NCBI GenBank assembly: GCA_003539755.1
Contig: DPOH01000246.1
Coordinates: forward strand, 1-49,471
Direction: 5' to 3'
Origin: Clostridium sp.
Lineage (GTDB): Bacteria; Bacillota; Clostridia; Clostridiales; Clostridiaceae
Length of the DNA: 49,471 nucleotides
In this document: piece by piece, positions 36,621 to 47,160 of the stretch
Numbering within the stretch: position 1 is the stretch's first letter
Layout of the letters: each line of letters begins with the position of its first letter
Program-made: the position numbers and the translations under genes
The notes under the pieces: model-generated
Told to the model about the DNA's origin: nothing
The model's database searches: none
What the model saw: only the letters and a program-made list of their open reading frames with translations

Positions 36621-37015
36621 AGCTAAATCCTCCATTCATTTTAAATTAATATATAAATAAAAATAGATTAATATAATTATCCATACAATAATCTTAAATT
36701 AATCTTTTGTCAATTTTAATTTATTATTTAAATTTTAAGTGTCAATTGCCTAAAATATTATAGCACATTCAAATTTTTATGTATATAAATATAAATTATA
36801 CATCAAACAACATTTCTTTAACAACATTATATATTAAATAAGACAATAGTTTATATTAAAATTTATTCACACATATTAAGTTAATATAATTGTGGATATT
36901 TATAAAATAGCATCAAACTAATAAAAAACGCTAAAATAGGAGCATTAACATGCTCCTATTTTAATAAAACCTTGAAAATCAAATATATTAATATCTTTAA
37001 AAATATAATTCAAAT
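36621..37015. other. Intergenic region, promoter of prfC and terminator
   Basis: AT-rich. Apart from the terminator at 36933-36962 and an unresolved upstream region of prfC, nothing was recognised. Confidence 0.5.
36933..36962 (-). terminator. Terminator of the 38115-41117 / 37016-38062 pair
   Basis: AAAATAGGAGCA-TTAACA-TGCTCCTATTTT is a perfect 12-bp stem with a 6-base loop, T-rich on the minus strand, about 53 bases past the stop. Confidence 0.92.
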
Positions 37016-38062
37016 TTACTCTATAAGTATTTTTCTTTCTGCATATGCTCCATCTTTTGATTTAGCAACTACTGTAATAAATCCCTGAGATGTAGGCGTA
37101 AGAACTCCATTGCTACTAATAGTAGCTTTTCCTCCAGTAGTTGATGGCTGAATAGACCATTCTACTTTTCTATCTGTAGCATTACTTGGAGTAACTATTG
37201 CAGATAACTGTATTTTACTATCATTAGAAATTGTCGCTACTCCTGAATTACTAGTATTACCTGGTACTTTTATATTTATTGAAGTAACTTTAATTATTTC
37301 ATTTTCAGCATCTGTATTATTATCCTTTTTACGTTCCCATTGAGCATATAAAGTTATATTATTAGTTAATGTTATTAGTTGATCTGCTTTATATGATTTT
37401 CCATCACCATCTTCATCAGTATTCCACTCAACAAAATTATAACCATTCTTACTTGGCTCATATATTCTTGCTTTTGTATCAGCATTAAATTTTCTTACTT
37501 CTAATATGTTATCTTTATCTTTATAAGTAATTTTATACTCTATTGTTTTTTCTTCACCATCCGAAGGTAATTCATTTGTTATTCCAATGTTTGTATTTAT
37601 AATCTGACTAGGTATAAATGGCATAGTAGAATTCCCAAAGTAATCAAAAGCAATATTGGGCATAGGCATATCATTTCCAATACATGCTCCATTATCAGCA
37701 AAATTATATTCCTTTCCGTTTACAACTGCTAAACCAACTTGCATATCTCCACTATTTGACATAAGATAAACTTTACCTTCAACTTGTATTACTCCAGTCT
37801 GCATAGCTCCATTTCCATCAAGATAATACCACTTACCACCATCATTGACCCAGCCTGTCATCATATATCCATTAGAATTAAAATAATACCATTTTCCATC
37901 TATCAATTTCCAGCCTGTAGCTAAATAATATCCATCACTATATGCCCATCCACCATAGTAATTACTAATCCATGCAGCAGATGCCTTTTCAGGCATTACT
38001 GCAATGGATGTAATTGAAATCAAACTAAATATAATTAATCTATTTATTAATTTAGATTTCAT
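37016..38062 (-). CDS. Choline-binding protein with InlB-type and Ig-like domains
   Basis: 348 residues. A signal peptide (1-29, ending ASAAW) is followed directly by choline-binding repeats (~30-125: GWKLIDGKWYYFNSNGYMMT). There is then a short spacer with PMPNIAFDYFGN, an InlB/Listeria-Bacteroides repeat (~165-245: NGYNFVEWNTDEDGDGKSYK to NNITLYAQW), and a bacterial Ig-like (Big_2) domain to the end (~260-348). The wall-binding module is therefore N-terminal and the likely adhesive domains project outward. AGGAGG precedes the ATG. It follows the larger paralogue by 52 bases and shares its terminator, so the two are probably an operon. Confidence 0.87.
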   Translation of the reverse strand: MKSKLINRLIIFSLISITSIAVMPEKASAAWISNYYGGWAYSDGYYLATGWKLIDGKWYYFNSNGYMMTGWVNDGGKWYYLDGNGAMQTGVIQVEGKVYLMSNSGDMQVGLAVVNGKEYNFADNGACIGNDMPMPNIAFDYFGNSTMPFIPSQIINTNIGITNELPSDGEEKTIEYKITYKDKDNILEVRKFNADTKARIYEPSKNGYNFVEWNTDEDGDGKSYKADQLITLTNNITLYAQWERKKDNNTDAENEIIKVTSINIKVPGNTSNSGVATISNDSKIQLSAIVTPSNATDRKVEWSIQPSTTGGKATISSNGVLTPTSQGFITVVAKSKDGAYAERKILIE

Positions 38063-38114
38063 TTTTTCCTCCTAATTTTATAAATAAATATTAGTTCAAA
38101 ATCTATCTTTGATT

Positions 38115-41100
38115 CTAATTATTTTGCGTAGTTCCCTGTGTATTGTTCTGAATTGGCGCCTTAGGCGAAACCTTAATTATATTATGTGCTTCTTTTCCAC
38201 TACCATCTAAAGCTCTTACTGTAACAGATATATCTACAGGACCAGATATATCACCAATTCTCTCTATTGTTAAACGCCCACTGTCACTTATTTCTGCCAC
38301 TAAATTTTTATTAGAAGATTTACATTCCCATTTATATTTACTATAGGCATTTATATTGGATGTTGCTGTCATTTGAATAAATCCAGTTTCATCTTTATCT
38401 AGTTCTATGTTATACTTATCTGCTTTTAAATCTATATCTGTAGTTATAGGTAAAATTCTAACAATTCTATGTGTTTCTATACCTGTTTTATGTTTTGCAA
38501 TTACTTTAACATCCCCAGTTTTTACAGCCAAAAATGATTGCTTTGAAACATTTCCACTTGTTTCATTTTGATTATTGCCTCCAGCCTTGTCCAATCTCAC
38601 TTCTGTATCTCCCTCAATAACATTTTCAATACTCCAATTAATATCACTTCCTAGTGTATCATCTGAAGGATTTGCTATTGCTTCAAAATCAATATCTTTA
38701 CCTTCTGCAACCATATAATCAATTCCTTGTATATATGAAACTAAGCCTGTTTTAGAACTTAACATTATAGATGTAGCAGTTCGTATAGCATTAATATCTT
38801 TAGTCGTAGATATTCCTGTTCCATTATCTGCTGATGCAATCACTCTAAATTTACCTGGATTCACAACTTCTAGAACGTATTTATTATTTTCTTTACTCTT
38901 TTCCTTGACAAAATCTCTTCCTTCTGCAATTAACCATGTTATTTTTTTGTTTGTTGCTGCCGCATCAACAGAAGCTTCAAATTCTATTGTGTCACCTGTA
39001 TATACTTCAACATAATCTTCTGGTTTTACTTCTATGTCACTACCATTTCGATTTATTATAATTTTATCTATATTAATAGATGTAGCTTTCACAGGTTGTC
39101 CTGAAATTTTAACCTTTAATTCTCCATAAACTTTAGAATTGTCTTTTGCAGTTGCTCTGATTGTTACATTTCCATCCTTTTTAGGAGTTAATGTTGGATG
39201 TAAATCATTTGTTGAGCTAAGTGTTGCAATAACTGAATCATCACTAGAATTATCATTTACAATGCTCCATTCAACACCTTTAGTTTCAGTATCATTTGGA
39301 CCAAGCTTAGCACTTAAATTCAACACTTGTCCTTCTTTTGTAATTTCAGCTGTTCTTACTAAAGTAGTTCCATTTTGAATACTTCCTTCACTTACTTGCT
39401 TTCCAGTATCATCTGTAGCGATTATTTCAACACTTTCTGCATCTTGAACCACACGAACTGTTCTACTTGAATATATATTTGGATTATTCTTACTTACAGC
39501 TCTAACCTCAATTTCTCCTTTTTCATTTGTACCAGTTAATATAATTTTAGTATTGGATTCTCTATCAAACTTAACATTTTCTCCTTTATTTACTCCACTT
39601 ATATATTTAGCACTCCACTCTATTTCACTTTGTTCATTGGATAAATCAGTATTAGGTGTAAGGAATGCATTAAATTCAACAGTCTTTCCTTTTGATATTT
39701 TGTAAATATTATTATTGGTCGCTATATTTATACGTTCTAATTTAGGTTGTTGATTAGTTATAGATATAGTATATGGCTCACTAATTTTTCCTGAACCATC
39801 AACAGCTTTAGCAACCACTTCTACTTCACCATTTGCAATAGCTGTAACAAGGCCAGTTTCTTCATCAATTGATGCATACTTACTTCCACTATTAATTATC
39901 CACTTAATATTATTGTTACTTACATTATCTGGTTTAATTTCAGCTACTAATTGAGCTGTTCCATTATCAACATCTATTGATTTTGGTCCAGTAATAGTAA
40001 TAGATTCTACTAAGTTTTTAGCTTCAACAACATTTATTACATAATCCTTTGATCTAATTTCAGAATTATCTTCTGCTTCAGCGTAAATAGTTACTGTACC
40101 AGCCTTTATACCTTCTATAATACCAGTACTATTGTCAATTACAGCTTCTCCTGTTCCATTAACAATATTCCATTTAACATTAGTATTAGTTGCACTAGAA
40201 GGCTTAATATTTGCAATTAATTGTATCCTCTTTCCTATTTCAACTTCATTTTCTCCTTCTATAGAAATAGATGATACAGGTGTCACCTCTGCTTCCTGTT
40301 TATAAACTGCATATAGATTTAAGTCAGAATGTATTCTTATTTGATCATCCTCATTATATCCATTTCCAGAACCATCTATCTTAGTATTCCATTCAATAAA
40401 TTTAAAGCCATCTCTTTTATTTGCATCAATTATATCTACTGAATTACCTTCTTTTACAGTCTTTTTATCAATTTCATCACCATTATAGTCTCTAAATGTC
40501 ACTGTAAACTTTCTTGTAGGAGCATCAAAATCACCTGCTTCACTAGTATCAACAAGTTTTTGCATATTCATGGACTCAATTGGCGATATATTATTTTCAG
40601 ATATTGATGAATTTGATTGTATACAGTTTCCAAATTCATCAAAAACTTTATCTGGTTCTGGAATTCTTGTCCCAACTACACTTCCATCAGTTGCAATTGT
40701 GTAAAATTGTCCATCAATAATCATATTCTTTGTCTGCATTACCCCATTATCAGCAAAACAATATGTTTTTCCGCCAATTTTAATAATTCCAGTCTGCATT
40801 ACTCCAACTGAATTAGAATAATACCAATTATTATTAAAATTTATCCATCCAGTTTTAAGTGCTCCAGCTTCGTCTAAGAAATACCATGCATCATTATATT
40901 TAATCCATCCCTTTTGCATAACACCATTATTATCAAAATAATAAATAACATTATCAATTTTTTTCCACCCAAATGAAAAGCCACTTCCATCATTAAAATA
41001 ATAATTTCCTTGACTATCAACTCTCCATTGACCATTTGCTTTAAATGAAGTTCCACTAAATAAGGTTGTAGTGATTACAGTACCAGTTATCAGTTTAAGT

Positions 41101-41117
41101 ATGAGATTTCTCTTCAT
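38115..41117 (-). CDS. Large choline-binding adhesin-like protein with Ig-like repeats
   Basis: 1000 residues. Signal peptide (1-28), choline-binding repeats (~30-165), the linker motif PEPDKVFDEFGN also found in the downstream gene, and an InlB-type repeat (~205-280: FKFIEWNTKIDGSGNGYNED, then LNLYAVY). A long series of Ig-like Big_2 domains runs from ~285 to the end, for example VSSISIEGENEVEIGKRIQL and VESITITGPKSIDVDNGTAQ, with VKWNIVNG/IKWIINSG Trp strands. No catalytic site or sortase signal is present; the protein should be wall-held by its N-terminus with the Ig-like stalk exposed. AGGAGG precedes the ATG. It is the first gene of a two-gene unit with 37016-38062. Confidence 0.87.
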   Translation of the reverse strand: MKRNLILKLITGTVITTTLFSGTSFKANGQWRVDSQGNYYFNDGSGFSFGWKKIDNVIYYFDNNGVMQKGWIKYNDAWYFLDEAGALKTGWINFNNNWYYSNSVGVMQTGIIKIGGKTYCFADNGVMQTKNMIIDGQFYTIATDGSVVGTRIPEPDKVFDEFGNCIQSNSSISENNISPIESMNMQKLVDTSEAGDFDAPTRKFTVTFRDYNGDEIDKKTVKEGNSVDIIDANKRDGFKFIEWNTKIDGSGNGYNEDDQIRIHSDLNLYAVYKQEAEVTPVSSISIEGENEVEIGKRIQLIANIKPSSATNTNVKWNIVNGTGEAVIDNSTGIIEGIKAGTVTIYAEAEDNSEIRSKDYVINVVEAKNLVESITITGPKSIDVDNGTAQLVAEIKPDNVSNNNIKWIINSGSKYASIDEETGLVTAIANGEVEVVAKAVDGSGKISEPYTISITNQQPKLERINIATNNNIYKISKGKTVEFNAFLTPNTDLSNEQSEIEWSAKYISGVNKGENVKFDRESNTKIILTGTNEKGEIEVRAVSKNNPNIYSSRTVRVVQDAESVEIIATDDTGKQVSEGSIQNGTTLVRTAEITKEGQVLNLSAKLGPNDTETKGVEWSIVNDNSSDDSVIATLSSTNDLHPTLTPKKDGNVTIRATAKDNSKVYGELKVKISGQPVKATSINIDKIIINRNGSDIEVKPEDYVEVYTGDTIEFEASVDAAATNKKITWLIAEGRDFVKEKSKENNKYVLEVVNPGKFRVIASADNGTGISTTKDINAIRTATSIMLSSKTGLVSYIQGIDYMVAEGKDIDFEAIANPSDDTLGSDINWSIENVIEGDTEVRLDKAGGNNQNETSGNVSKQSFLAVKTGDVKVIAKHKTGIETHRIVRILPITTDIDLKADKYNIELDKDETGFIQMTATSNINAYSKYKWECKSSNKNLVAEISDSGRLTIERIGDISGPVDISVTVRALDGSGKEAHNIIKVSPKAPIQNNTQGTTQNN

Positions 41118-41289
41118 AAAAAATATCCTCCTAATATTATTGATATTACTTCAAATTTATATAATTTTATGAATATAGAATTTATATAAAATCTAGATTG
41201 CTATTCATAGGATTTTCAAGTTATTTCACAAATTTTACATTTTATTTCTATTATCGAATGAAATCTCTGTAACTAAATACTAATAAAAA

Positions 41290-41330
41290 AATGATACCTT
41301 AAAACCATAAAATGATTTTAAGATATCATT
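41290..41330 (-). terminator. Terminator of the 41341-42975 gene
   Basis: AATGATA-c-CTTAAAA and TTTTAAGATATCATT pair with one mismatch; the minus strand continues with TTTTTTATTA. It begins about 10 bases after the stop codon. Confidence 0.82.
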
Positions 41331-41340
41331 ACATTTGTTT

Positions 41341-42975
41341 CTATGCTAATGTTCCATCACTATTAAATATATACTTAGTTCCATCTATATATCTTTTTCC
41401 TGTTACCATTATTCCATTTACATTAAAATAATACCAGTTTCCATTAGAATATGCCCATTCATTTTTCTTCATCTTGCCTGAACTAGTATCTAAATAGCAC
41501 CAGCCATCCTTACAAGATACCCATCCAGTTTGCATAGCTCCATTACTATCTGCATAATACCAATTTCCATCAGCTCTAAACCAACCTGTTTCCATTTGAG
41601 CACTTTCTTTTTTGAAATGATACCAGTTTCCATTTATATATTCCCAATCATTTGCCGCAGCACCATTACCTGTTACATAACGCCACTTGCTATTATCATC
41701 GTACAAAATCCATTGTGAATAAGCCATAGCACCATTTCCTGAATTTAAATAGTACCAATAATCATCAATTTTCAACCATCCCTTAGCCATCTTTCCATCA
41801 GCTTTTAGATAATACCAATTAGGTCCATAATTAAGCCATTTAGATTTTTCTACAGCACCATCAGCACTTAAGAAATACCAATCATCTCCATCTTGTACCC
41901 ATTGAGAAAATAATTCATATCCTTTTTTCTTATCAAAATAGCATCTCTTTCCATCGACAATCTGCCATCCTGTTTCCATAGCACCATCTATTCTATTGAA
42001 ATAATAAGTCTTTCCTTCAATTGTTTGAGGTCCTTTTAGACTTATTCCATCTTCATCATAGTAATAGATATATCCATCTCTCTTACCCCAGCCTGGCTCA
42101 TTATCAAATCTATCAAAGACTTTGTCCCAAGCATCATCAACATCATCACTCTTATCGTGTAATGAGTCAGCTAAATCATCAAGAGAATCTGATAAATCAC
42201 CAATAGCATCTGTTACATCATTGACAGTATCCTTTACATCATTGATTATATCTTTTATTCCAGTTGATGCAATTATAGCTCCCAAATTCTTTTTAATAGC
42301 TTGTGTAATTTTATTTTTAATCGTAGTATTTAACTCTGTTCCAGATACCATAAGTGGTTTTTTTTCTAATTCATAATATAATCCACCCAATTGTCCTGCA
42401 ACAAAAAATCCTTGATCTTTTTCTTCAGTACCTACCATAACTTTATAATTATAAACAGTTACTGGCTTACCGTTATATTGATCATCAATAATTTGAACTA
42501 CCACTTTTTCTACATCAGGTCTTACACTATTAACTTGTTCTGATGTCATACTATTCACACCATTTACTACTTGATTTATCATCTTATTAATTTCTTCTTG
42601 CGGTAATTTTGACCCATACTGTTTTTCAATTTCAGTAACTTTTTGTTTTATAAGTAATTTTTTCACAGTCTCATCATTGCTACATACTTGAGTAGCTATT
42701 ATTTTCTCCATATTAGAATCTAATTTTAGTGGAAAATTTAATGGTAATCCTATTTCTACTGTACAACCTGGATATTTGGCTGTATAAATATTATTTATAG
42801 AATTAGTTAAAATCCCCAATATCTGCTCATCTGTATAAGCCCCAGCTGTTCTTTCATTAGAATTACTACTAATAGCTGCATTTGCTGCTGTATTCATTAA
42901 TCCTGTAGGCACTATACTTGTAATAGCCGTTGCTAATAGTATTAACGAACATGTCTTTTTTACTCTTTTTATCAT
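41341..42975 (-). CDS. Choline-binding protein with unknown N-terminal domain and coiled coil
   Basis: 544 residues. A signal peptide (1-33, ending ANAAI) precedes a domain of about 200 residues that I do not recognise (TDEQILGILTNSINNIYTAK, then VVVQIIDDQYNGKPVTVYNY). Residues ~245-295 are an acidic segment with hydrophobics every 3-4 positions (IINDVKDTVNDVTDAIGDL, then SLDDLADSLHDK), a likely coiled coil or stalk. The C-terminal half is choline-binding repeats (~300-544). No known catalytic motif is seen. GGGAGGG lies before the ATG. It is monocistronic with its own terminator. The coiled coil may hold the N-terminal domain away from the wall or mediate oligomerisation. Confidence 0.85.
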   Translation of the reverse strand: MIKRVKKTCSLILLATAITSIVPTGLMNTAANAAISSNSNERTAGAYTDEQILGILTNSINNIYTAKYPGCTVEIGLPLNFPLKLDSNMEKIIATQVCSNDETVKKLLIKQKVTEIEKQYGSKLPQEEINKMINQVVNGVNSMTSEQVNSVRPDVEKVVVQIIDDQYNGKPVTVYNYKVMVGTEEKDQGFFVAGQLGGLYYELEKKPLMVSGTELNTTIKNKITQAIKKNLGAIIASTGIKDIINDVKDTVNDVTDAIGDLSDSLDDLADSLHDKSDDVDDAWDKVFDRFDNEPGWGKRDGYIYYYDEDGISLKGPQTIEGKTYYFNRIDGAMETGWQIVDGKRCYFDKKKGYELFSQWVQDGDDWYFLSADGAVEKSKWLNYGPNWYYLKADGKMAKGWLKIDDYWYYLNSGNGAMAYSQWILYDDNSKWRYVTGNGAAANDWEYINGNWYHFKKESAQMETGWFRADGNWYYADSNGAMQTGWVSCKDGWCYLDTSSGKMKKNEWAYSNGNWYYFNVNGIMVTGKRYIDGTKYIFNSDGTLA

Positions 42976-43190
42976 AATATCCCTCCCAAACTATACTAAC
43001 ATTATATCACTTATACTAATCAGTTTAAATAATTTATGACTAAAATTCATTTTTTTACTTACCACAAGATATCACTATAAAAATATAAATATCTAAACTA
43101 TTTTAATGTGTCTTCGTAAAAATATATTTAATTGAAGTTAAATATTATAACCAAACACTTCACTTTAATATAATTTCCTACGCAATAAAA

Positions 43191-43228
43191 GAATCTTCCT
43201 AAATACATACTATATTTAGAGAAGATTC
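43191..43228 (-). terminator. Terminator of the 43240-45483 gene
   Basis: GAATCTTC-CTAAATA and TATTTAG-AGAAGATTC pair with small internal bulges around the loop; the minus strand ends in TTTTATTG. It starts about 12 bases after the stop codon. Confidence 0.85.
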
Positions 43229-43239
43229 CCTTTTAATTA

Positions 43240-45483
43240 TTATACATTACCTAAGTTTATCCACTTTCCATCAAGGAACATCATTCCTGTTTTCATTGCT
43301 CCTGATGAATCAAAATAGTATTTCTTTCCGTCTATTGTTTGCCAGCCAATTCTCATTTGACCTTCTTCATTAAAGTAATACCATACTCTTCCGTTAAATA
43401 ACCAGCCAGTTCTCATACTTCCATCATCATTTAGATAATATTTATTCTTATCATATGTTATCCAGCCTTTTTGCATGATACCTCTGTCAGACATGTAATA
43501 CCAATTTCCACCATACTGATGCCATCCTGTCTGCATTTCTCCAAGTTCATTAAACAAATACCAATTACCATCGTACATTGCCCATCCATTAGTTCTTAGA
43601 GCACCATTTCCTTGCAGATAGTACCAATATCCTTTATCATATATCCATCCTGTTTGCATAATTCCATCTGAATTAAAGTAATACCATATTCCCCCTATAA
43701 GCTTCCATCCAGTTTGCTTATAGCCGTTAATGTCCATATAGTACCATAAGTTATCATATTTAACCCAGTCATTTTTAACCTTAACACCATACCCATTATA
43801 ATATGTCCATTGATCGCCTTCTACAACCCATTGATACTTTCCTTCTACTTTATCTCTAATTATACTTAAAGAATAAGTTATATGCGAAGTCCCATCTTCT
43901 CCAGTTACTTCAACCTTAACATTATTAGCACCAAGATTAAGTTTTATCTTATCTGATTGACCAGTTTTATATTCAATACCATTAATTTTTACAACGGATT
44001 TATCATTTTGAGTAGAAAATTTTACTCTTACACTATCAATATTTCTAGCAACAGTAACACTATAAAGATAAATTTCTGGATCGAATATTGGATTTAATTT
44101 TCCATCACTTACAGACAAACTACTTAGGTTAACATTATTTTTAGGATATCTTCTTGTTATATTAACAGTATATGTCTGCTTATTATCCTTTGTATCCGTA
44201 ACAGTTATTGTAATAATGTTTCCACCTTCATCTAAATTAATATAAGGTGATGTAGCTCCGCTTGGAACCACTTTTCCATTAATTTTTATTGTTGAGTTTT
44301 TATCCTCTGCAATTGGCTTAACTCCAATTGATGTAACAGTATTATCTACTATTGTAGTATACTCATAAATGCCCTTATTAAATGCTGGACTTAATGTACC
44401 ATTTGTCAAAGTTAATCCTGTAAGCTGATTACTTCTAAATTGTTCTGTTCTTATTACTGTAATAGTATATACATTTACATCTTTATCTGAAGTAACAGTT
44501 ATTGTAATATTGTTTTTTCCTTCTTGTAAGTTAATATCCGGACTCTTCTTCCCACTTGATACAGTTGATTTATTTACCTTAATTGTTGATGAATTATCAA
44601 TTGTAACTGGTGTAAATGATATTTTTTCTTGTGTAGTTGGAACAGTAACCTCATAGTCAAATATTTGAGAATTAAATGCTGGAGATAATTTACCAAATGA
44701 CGGTGTTAAAGATTTAAGTAACGCATCTCCTTTTTTGTTTAATACTAAAGTATATATTTTAGAAATCCCATTACTTGAAACAATTATATTAAACTCATTT
44801 CTCCCACCAACTAAATCTACACTTTTTCCACTATGACCATCAATTTTAAAATCCATTGCTAATCCACTTGAATTGATTAATTGAATAGATGCTTTTTCAT
44901 ATTTAGAATCTATAGGCCCTTGTACATATTCACCATTAGAATTTGTAACTCCAAACTCAATTGAATCAGTATATGTAGATCCCTGTCCTGAATATGTAAT
45001 TGATATCTTTCTGAACTCTAATGAAGAATCTCCTCTAAAATCTATGTTAATATCATAAGATGTTTCTATACCTTCTGAATTTGCTATTTTTACAGTAAGT
45101 ACAAAAGCGCTATAATCTTTAATATTTACTAATGCATACTTCTTTTTATCATCGCTCTCAGTTACAGAAACCTCCATATTATTTGGCTTTTTAACATCTA
45201 CTAAAGTATATCCTTCTTCTGCTTCCAATGTATATTTCTTTGCCATTTGAAGCTGTCTAATAACGTATTTACTTTTATTATCAGCAGCCTTATCAACTAT
45301 TCTAATATCTCCCTTATCGTCACCTATACGGAATATAAGACCTGGAATTTGCGTACCTTCATTTCCTGGTGTGACTGTAGCTGCTCTAACACTCTTTATA
45401 TTGCTTACCTGCATCAGACTAAAAATCATTGCAAATGTAAGTAAAAAAGACATTATTCTTTTCAATTTTCCACTTTCTTTCAC
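43240..45483 (-). CDS. Choline-binding surface protein with several cadherin-like domains
   Basis: About 747 residues from GTG 45483, which has GGGAGG 8 bases upstream; the longer frame would include that ribosome site. The signal peptide ends near KSVRAA. A beta-rich N-terminal domain is followed by several cadherin-like beta-sandwich (PF12733) units, recognisable by NQLTGLTLTNGTLSPAFNKG, VNLSSLSVSDGKLNPIFDPE and the closing strands ITVTSDKDVNVYTITVIR and ITVTDTKDNKQTYTVNITR. Choline-binding repeats (about ten, ~530-747) form the C-terminus: GWKLIGGIWYYFNSDGIMQT. It is probably a structural or adhesive wall protein; no enzyme motif was seen. It is related in plan to 45736-47160 and to 24429-27548. 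Confidence 0.87.
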   Translation of the reverse strand: MKESGKLKRIMSFLLTFAMIFSLMQVSNIKSVRAATVTPGNEGTQIPGLIFRIGDDKGDIRIVDKAADNKSKYVIRQLQMAKKYTLEAEEGYTLVDVKKPNNMEVSVTESDDKKKYALVNIKDYSAFVLTVKIANSEGIETSYDINIDFRGDSSLEFRKISITYSGQGSTYTDSIEFGVTNSNGEYVQGPIDSKYEKASIQLINSSGLAMDFKIDGHSGKSVDLVGGRNEFNIIVSSNGISKIYTLVLNKKGDALLKSLTPSFGKLSPAFNSQIFDYEVTVPTTQEKISFTPVTIDNSSTIKVNKSTVSSGKKSPDINLQEGKNNITITVTSDKDVNVYTITVIRTEQFRSNQLTGLTLTNGTLSPAFNKGIYEYTTIVDNTVTSIGVKPIAEDKNSTIKINGKVVPSGATSPYINLDEGGNIITITVTDTKDNKQTYTVNITRRYPKNNVNLSSLSVSDGKLNPIFDPEIYLYSVTVARNIDSVRVKFSTQNDKSVVKINGIEYKTGQSDKIKLNLGANNVKVEVTGEDGTSHITYSLSIIRDKVEGKYQWVVEGDQWTYYNGYGVKVKNDWVKYDNLWYYMDINGYKQTGWKLIGGIWYYFNSDGIMQTGWIYDKGYWYYLQGNGALRTNGWAMYDGNWYLFNELGEMQTGWHQYGGNWYYMSDRGIMQKGWITYDKNKYYLNDDGSMRTGWLFNGRVWYYFNEEGQMRIGWQTIDGKKYYFDSSGAMKTGMMFLDGKWINLGNV

Positions 45484-45666
45484 CAATAATTCCTCCCATT
45501 TACTTGTCAATATTAGAAATGACACTAACATATCATAGCTTTATTATCGTATGCTTTAGAATTTTCTTTATCCTTATACTCACTTAATAAAAAATTTGAT
45601 TAGTAAACTGTATTTTCTTCTGCTATCAAAAGTTATTTATACATATAATTTTCCATGCAACAATAA

Positions 45667-45709
45667 AAAGAGATTATAAATCTAAAAAGTTTAGTTCTAT
45701 AATCTCTTT
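45667..45709 (-). terminator. Terminator of the 45736-47160 gene
   Basis: AAAGAGATTATA and TATAATCTCTTT form a perfect 12-bp stem with a 19-base loop; the minus strand follows with TTATTG. It lies about 26 bases past the stop. Confidence 0.85.
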
Positions 45710-45735
45710 AATCCTTTATATATTTTAGTTAAAAA

Positions 45736-47160
45736 TCACACAAAATTTACAGATCCGTCATCATTAAAATAATAAGTATATCCATCTATTTTCTTAGTAG
45801 TATTATTCATAGTTCCATCTTCATTAAAATAATAATATTTATCATTTTTGAAAAGCCATCCACATCTCATAGTTCCAGAATAATTAATATAGTACCAATT
45901 TGACTTATAATACAACCAATCTCCAGTTCTCATACTGCCATCTGGATTCATGTAATACCACTCATCTTTATAGTAATACCATCCTATTTTCATAGAACCA
46001 TCTTCATTAAATAAATACCACTTTTTATCGTATAACATCCAACCAGTCCTCATTTGACCATTCATAGAAAAATAGTACCATATACCATTAATTTTCTTCC
46101 ATCCTGTAACCATTGAACCATTATTATCTAAGAAATACCAGTTTCCACTCTCATAAATCCATCCAGTTTTCATCACACCATAATAGTTCAAATAGTACCA
46201 ATTATTATCAATATATACCCAGCCTGTCTGCATCTTTCCATTTGTGCCAAGATAATAGTATACATTATCATAAACTTCATACCATCCTGTTTGCATATTT
46301 CCTCTGTTATCTAAATAATAATATCCATTAGTCTTGTCATCATAAAACCACTGATTTTTCAAAGGTTTTCCTTGACTATTATTATATCTATATCTTCCAT
46401 TTACTATTACCCATTGATTGGGCTTTAATATAGAATTCACATAACCTTCAACATCTGGAGTTACTGGAATTCCAACATAAATATTTAATGTATAAGTATT
46501 TTCCATAGAAGTTTGTTTATCTATTAATCGTATTCTTACTATATATTTTCCTAATCCATCAAATTTAATCTTAATTGATTTACTAGGATCAATTTCTTTT
46601 CCATTAATCTCTACCCTATAATTCTCATCAACTGTAAATAGTTCAAGAACTATATTATTGTCATTTTTATCACGTTCTATATTATAAATGTTTACCTTTT
46701 GATTATATCCAATTTCATTATAATCAATTTTTATATCATCAAAGAAAACAACATTCTTTCCGCCTCTATATACGTAGACAGTATAAGTTGTTTTAGATCT
46801 ATTATAACAATCTATAACATCTATAGTTATCTTATTCTTACCATAAACCAAATCTATATCTGCTCTATAATTCTCATCTTTTTCTGTTAAAACTCCATTT
46901 ATATATACATTATCATTAGTAAATGAAGGTTTAGCCTTTACTGTTATTTCATCTATGCTCTCTCTTACTTCTGTGACATAAGTATATTTATTGCTTGAAA
47001 AATTTAAATCTTCTCCTTCACTAAGTCGTAAATATTTAAGATATGAATTAGTATCAACTGAAGCATTAGCTTGACTGATATATAAAATATTAAATATATT
47101 AAATATAAATATTATAAGCATAGATCTTATAAAAAAATATATAGTTTTTTTCTCCCTCAT
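45736..47160 (-). CDS. Choline-binding surface protein with cadherin-like domains (smaller)
   Basis: 474 residues. The signal peptide (1-33, ending ANASV) is followed by a cadherin-like beta-sandwich unit (YLKYLRLSEGEDLNFSSNKY to CYNRSKTTYTVYVYR) and a second, more diverged one ending ENTYTLNIYVG. About eleven choline-binding repeats make up residues ~250-474 (GWKKINGIWYYFSMNGQMRT). AAGGAGG lies 6 bases before the ATG. Of the proteins in this window it has one of the highest shares of wall-binding repeats, so anchoring may be its main role. It is monocistronic. Confidence 0.87.
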   Translation of the reverse strand: MREKKTIYFFIRSMLIIFIFNIFNILYISQANASVDTNSYLKYLRLSEGEDLNFSSNKYTYVTEVRESIDEITVKAKPSFTNDNVYINGVLTEKDENYRADIDLVYGKNKITIDVIDCYNRSKTTYTVYVYRGGKNVVFFDDIKIDYNEIGYNQKVNIYNIERDKNDNNIVLELFTVDENYRVEINGKEIDPSKSIKIKFDGLGKYIVRIRLIDKQTSMENTYTLNIYVGIPVTPDVEGYVNSILKPNQWVIVNGRYRYNNSQGKPLKNQWFYDDKTNGYYYLDNRGNMQTGWYEVYDNVYYYLGTNGKMQTGWVYIDNNWYYLNYYGVMKTGWIYESGNWYFLDNNGSMVTGWKKINGIWYYFSMNGQMRTGWMLYDKKWYLFNEDGSMKIGWYYYKDEWYYMNPDGSMRTGDWLYYKSNWYYINYSGTMRCGWLFKNDKYYYFNEDGTMNNTTKKIDGYTYYFNDDGSVNFV

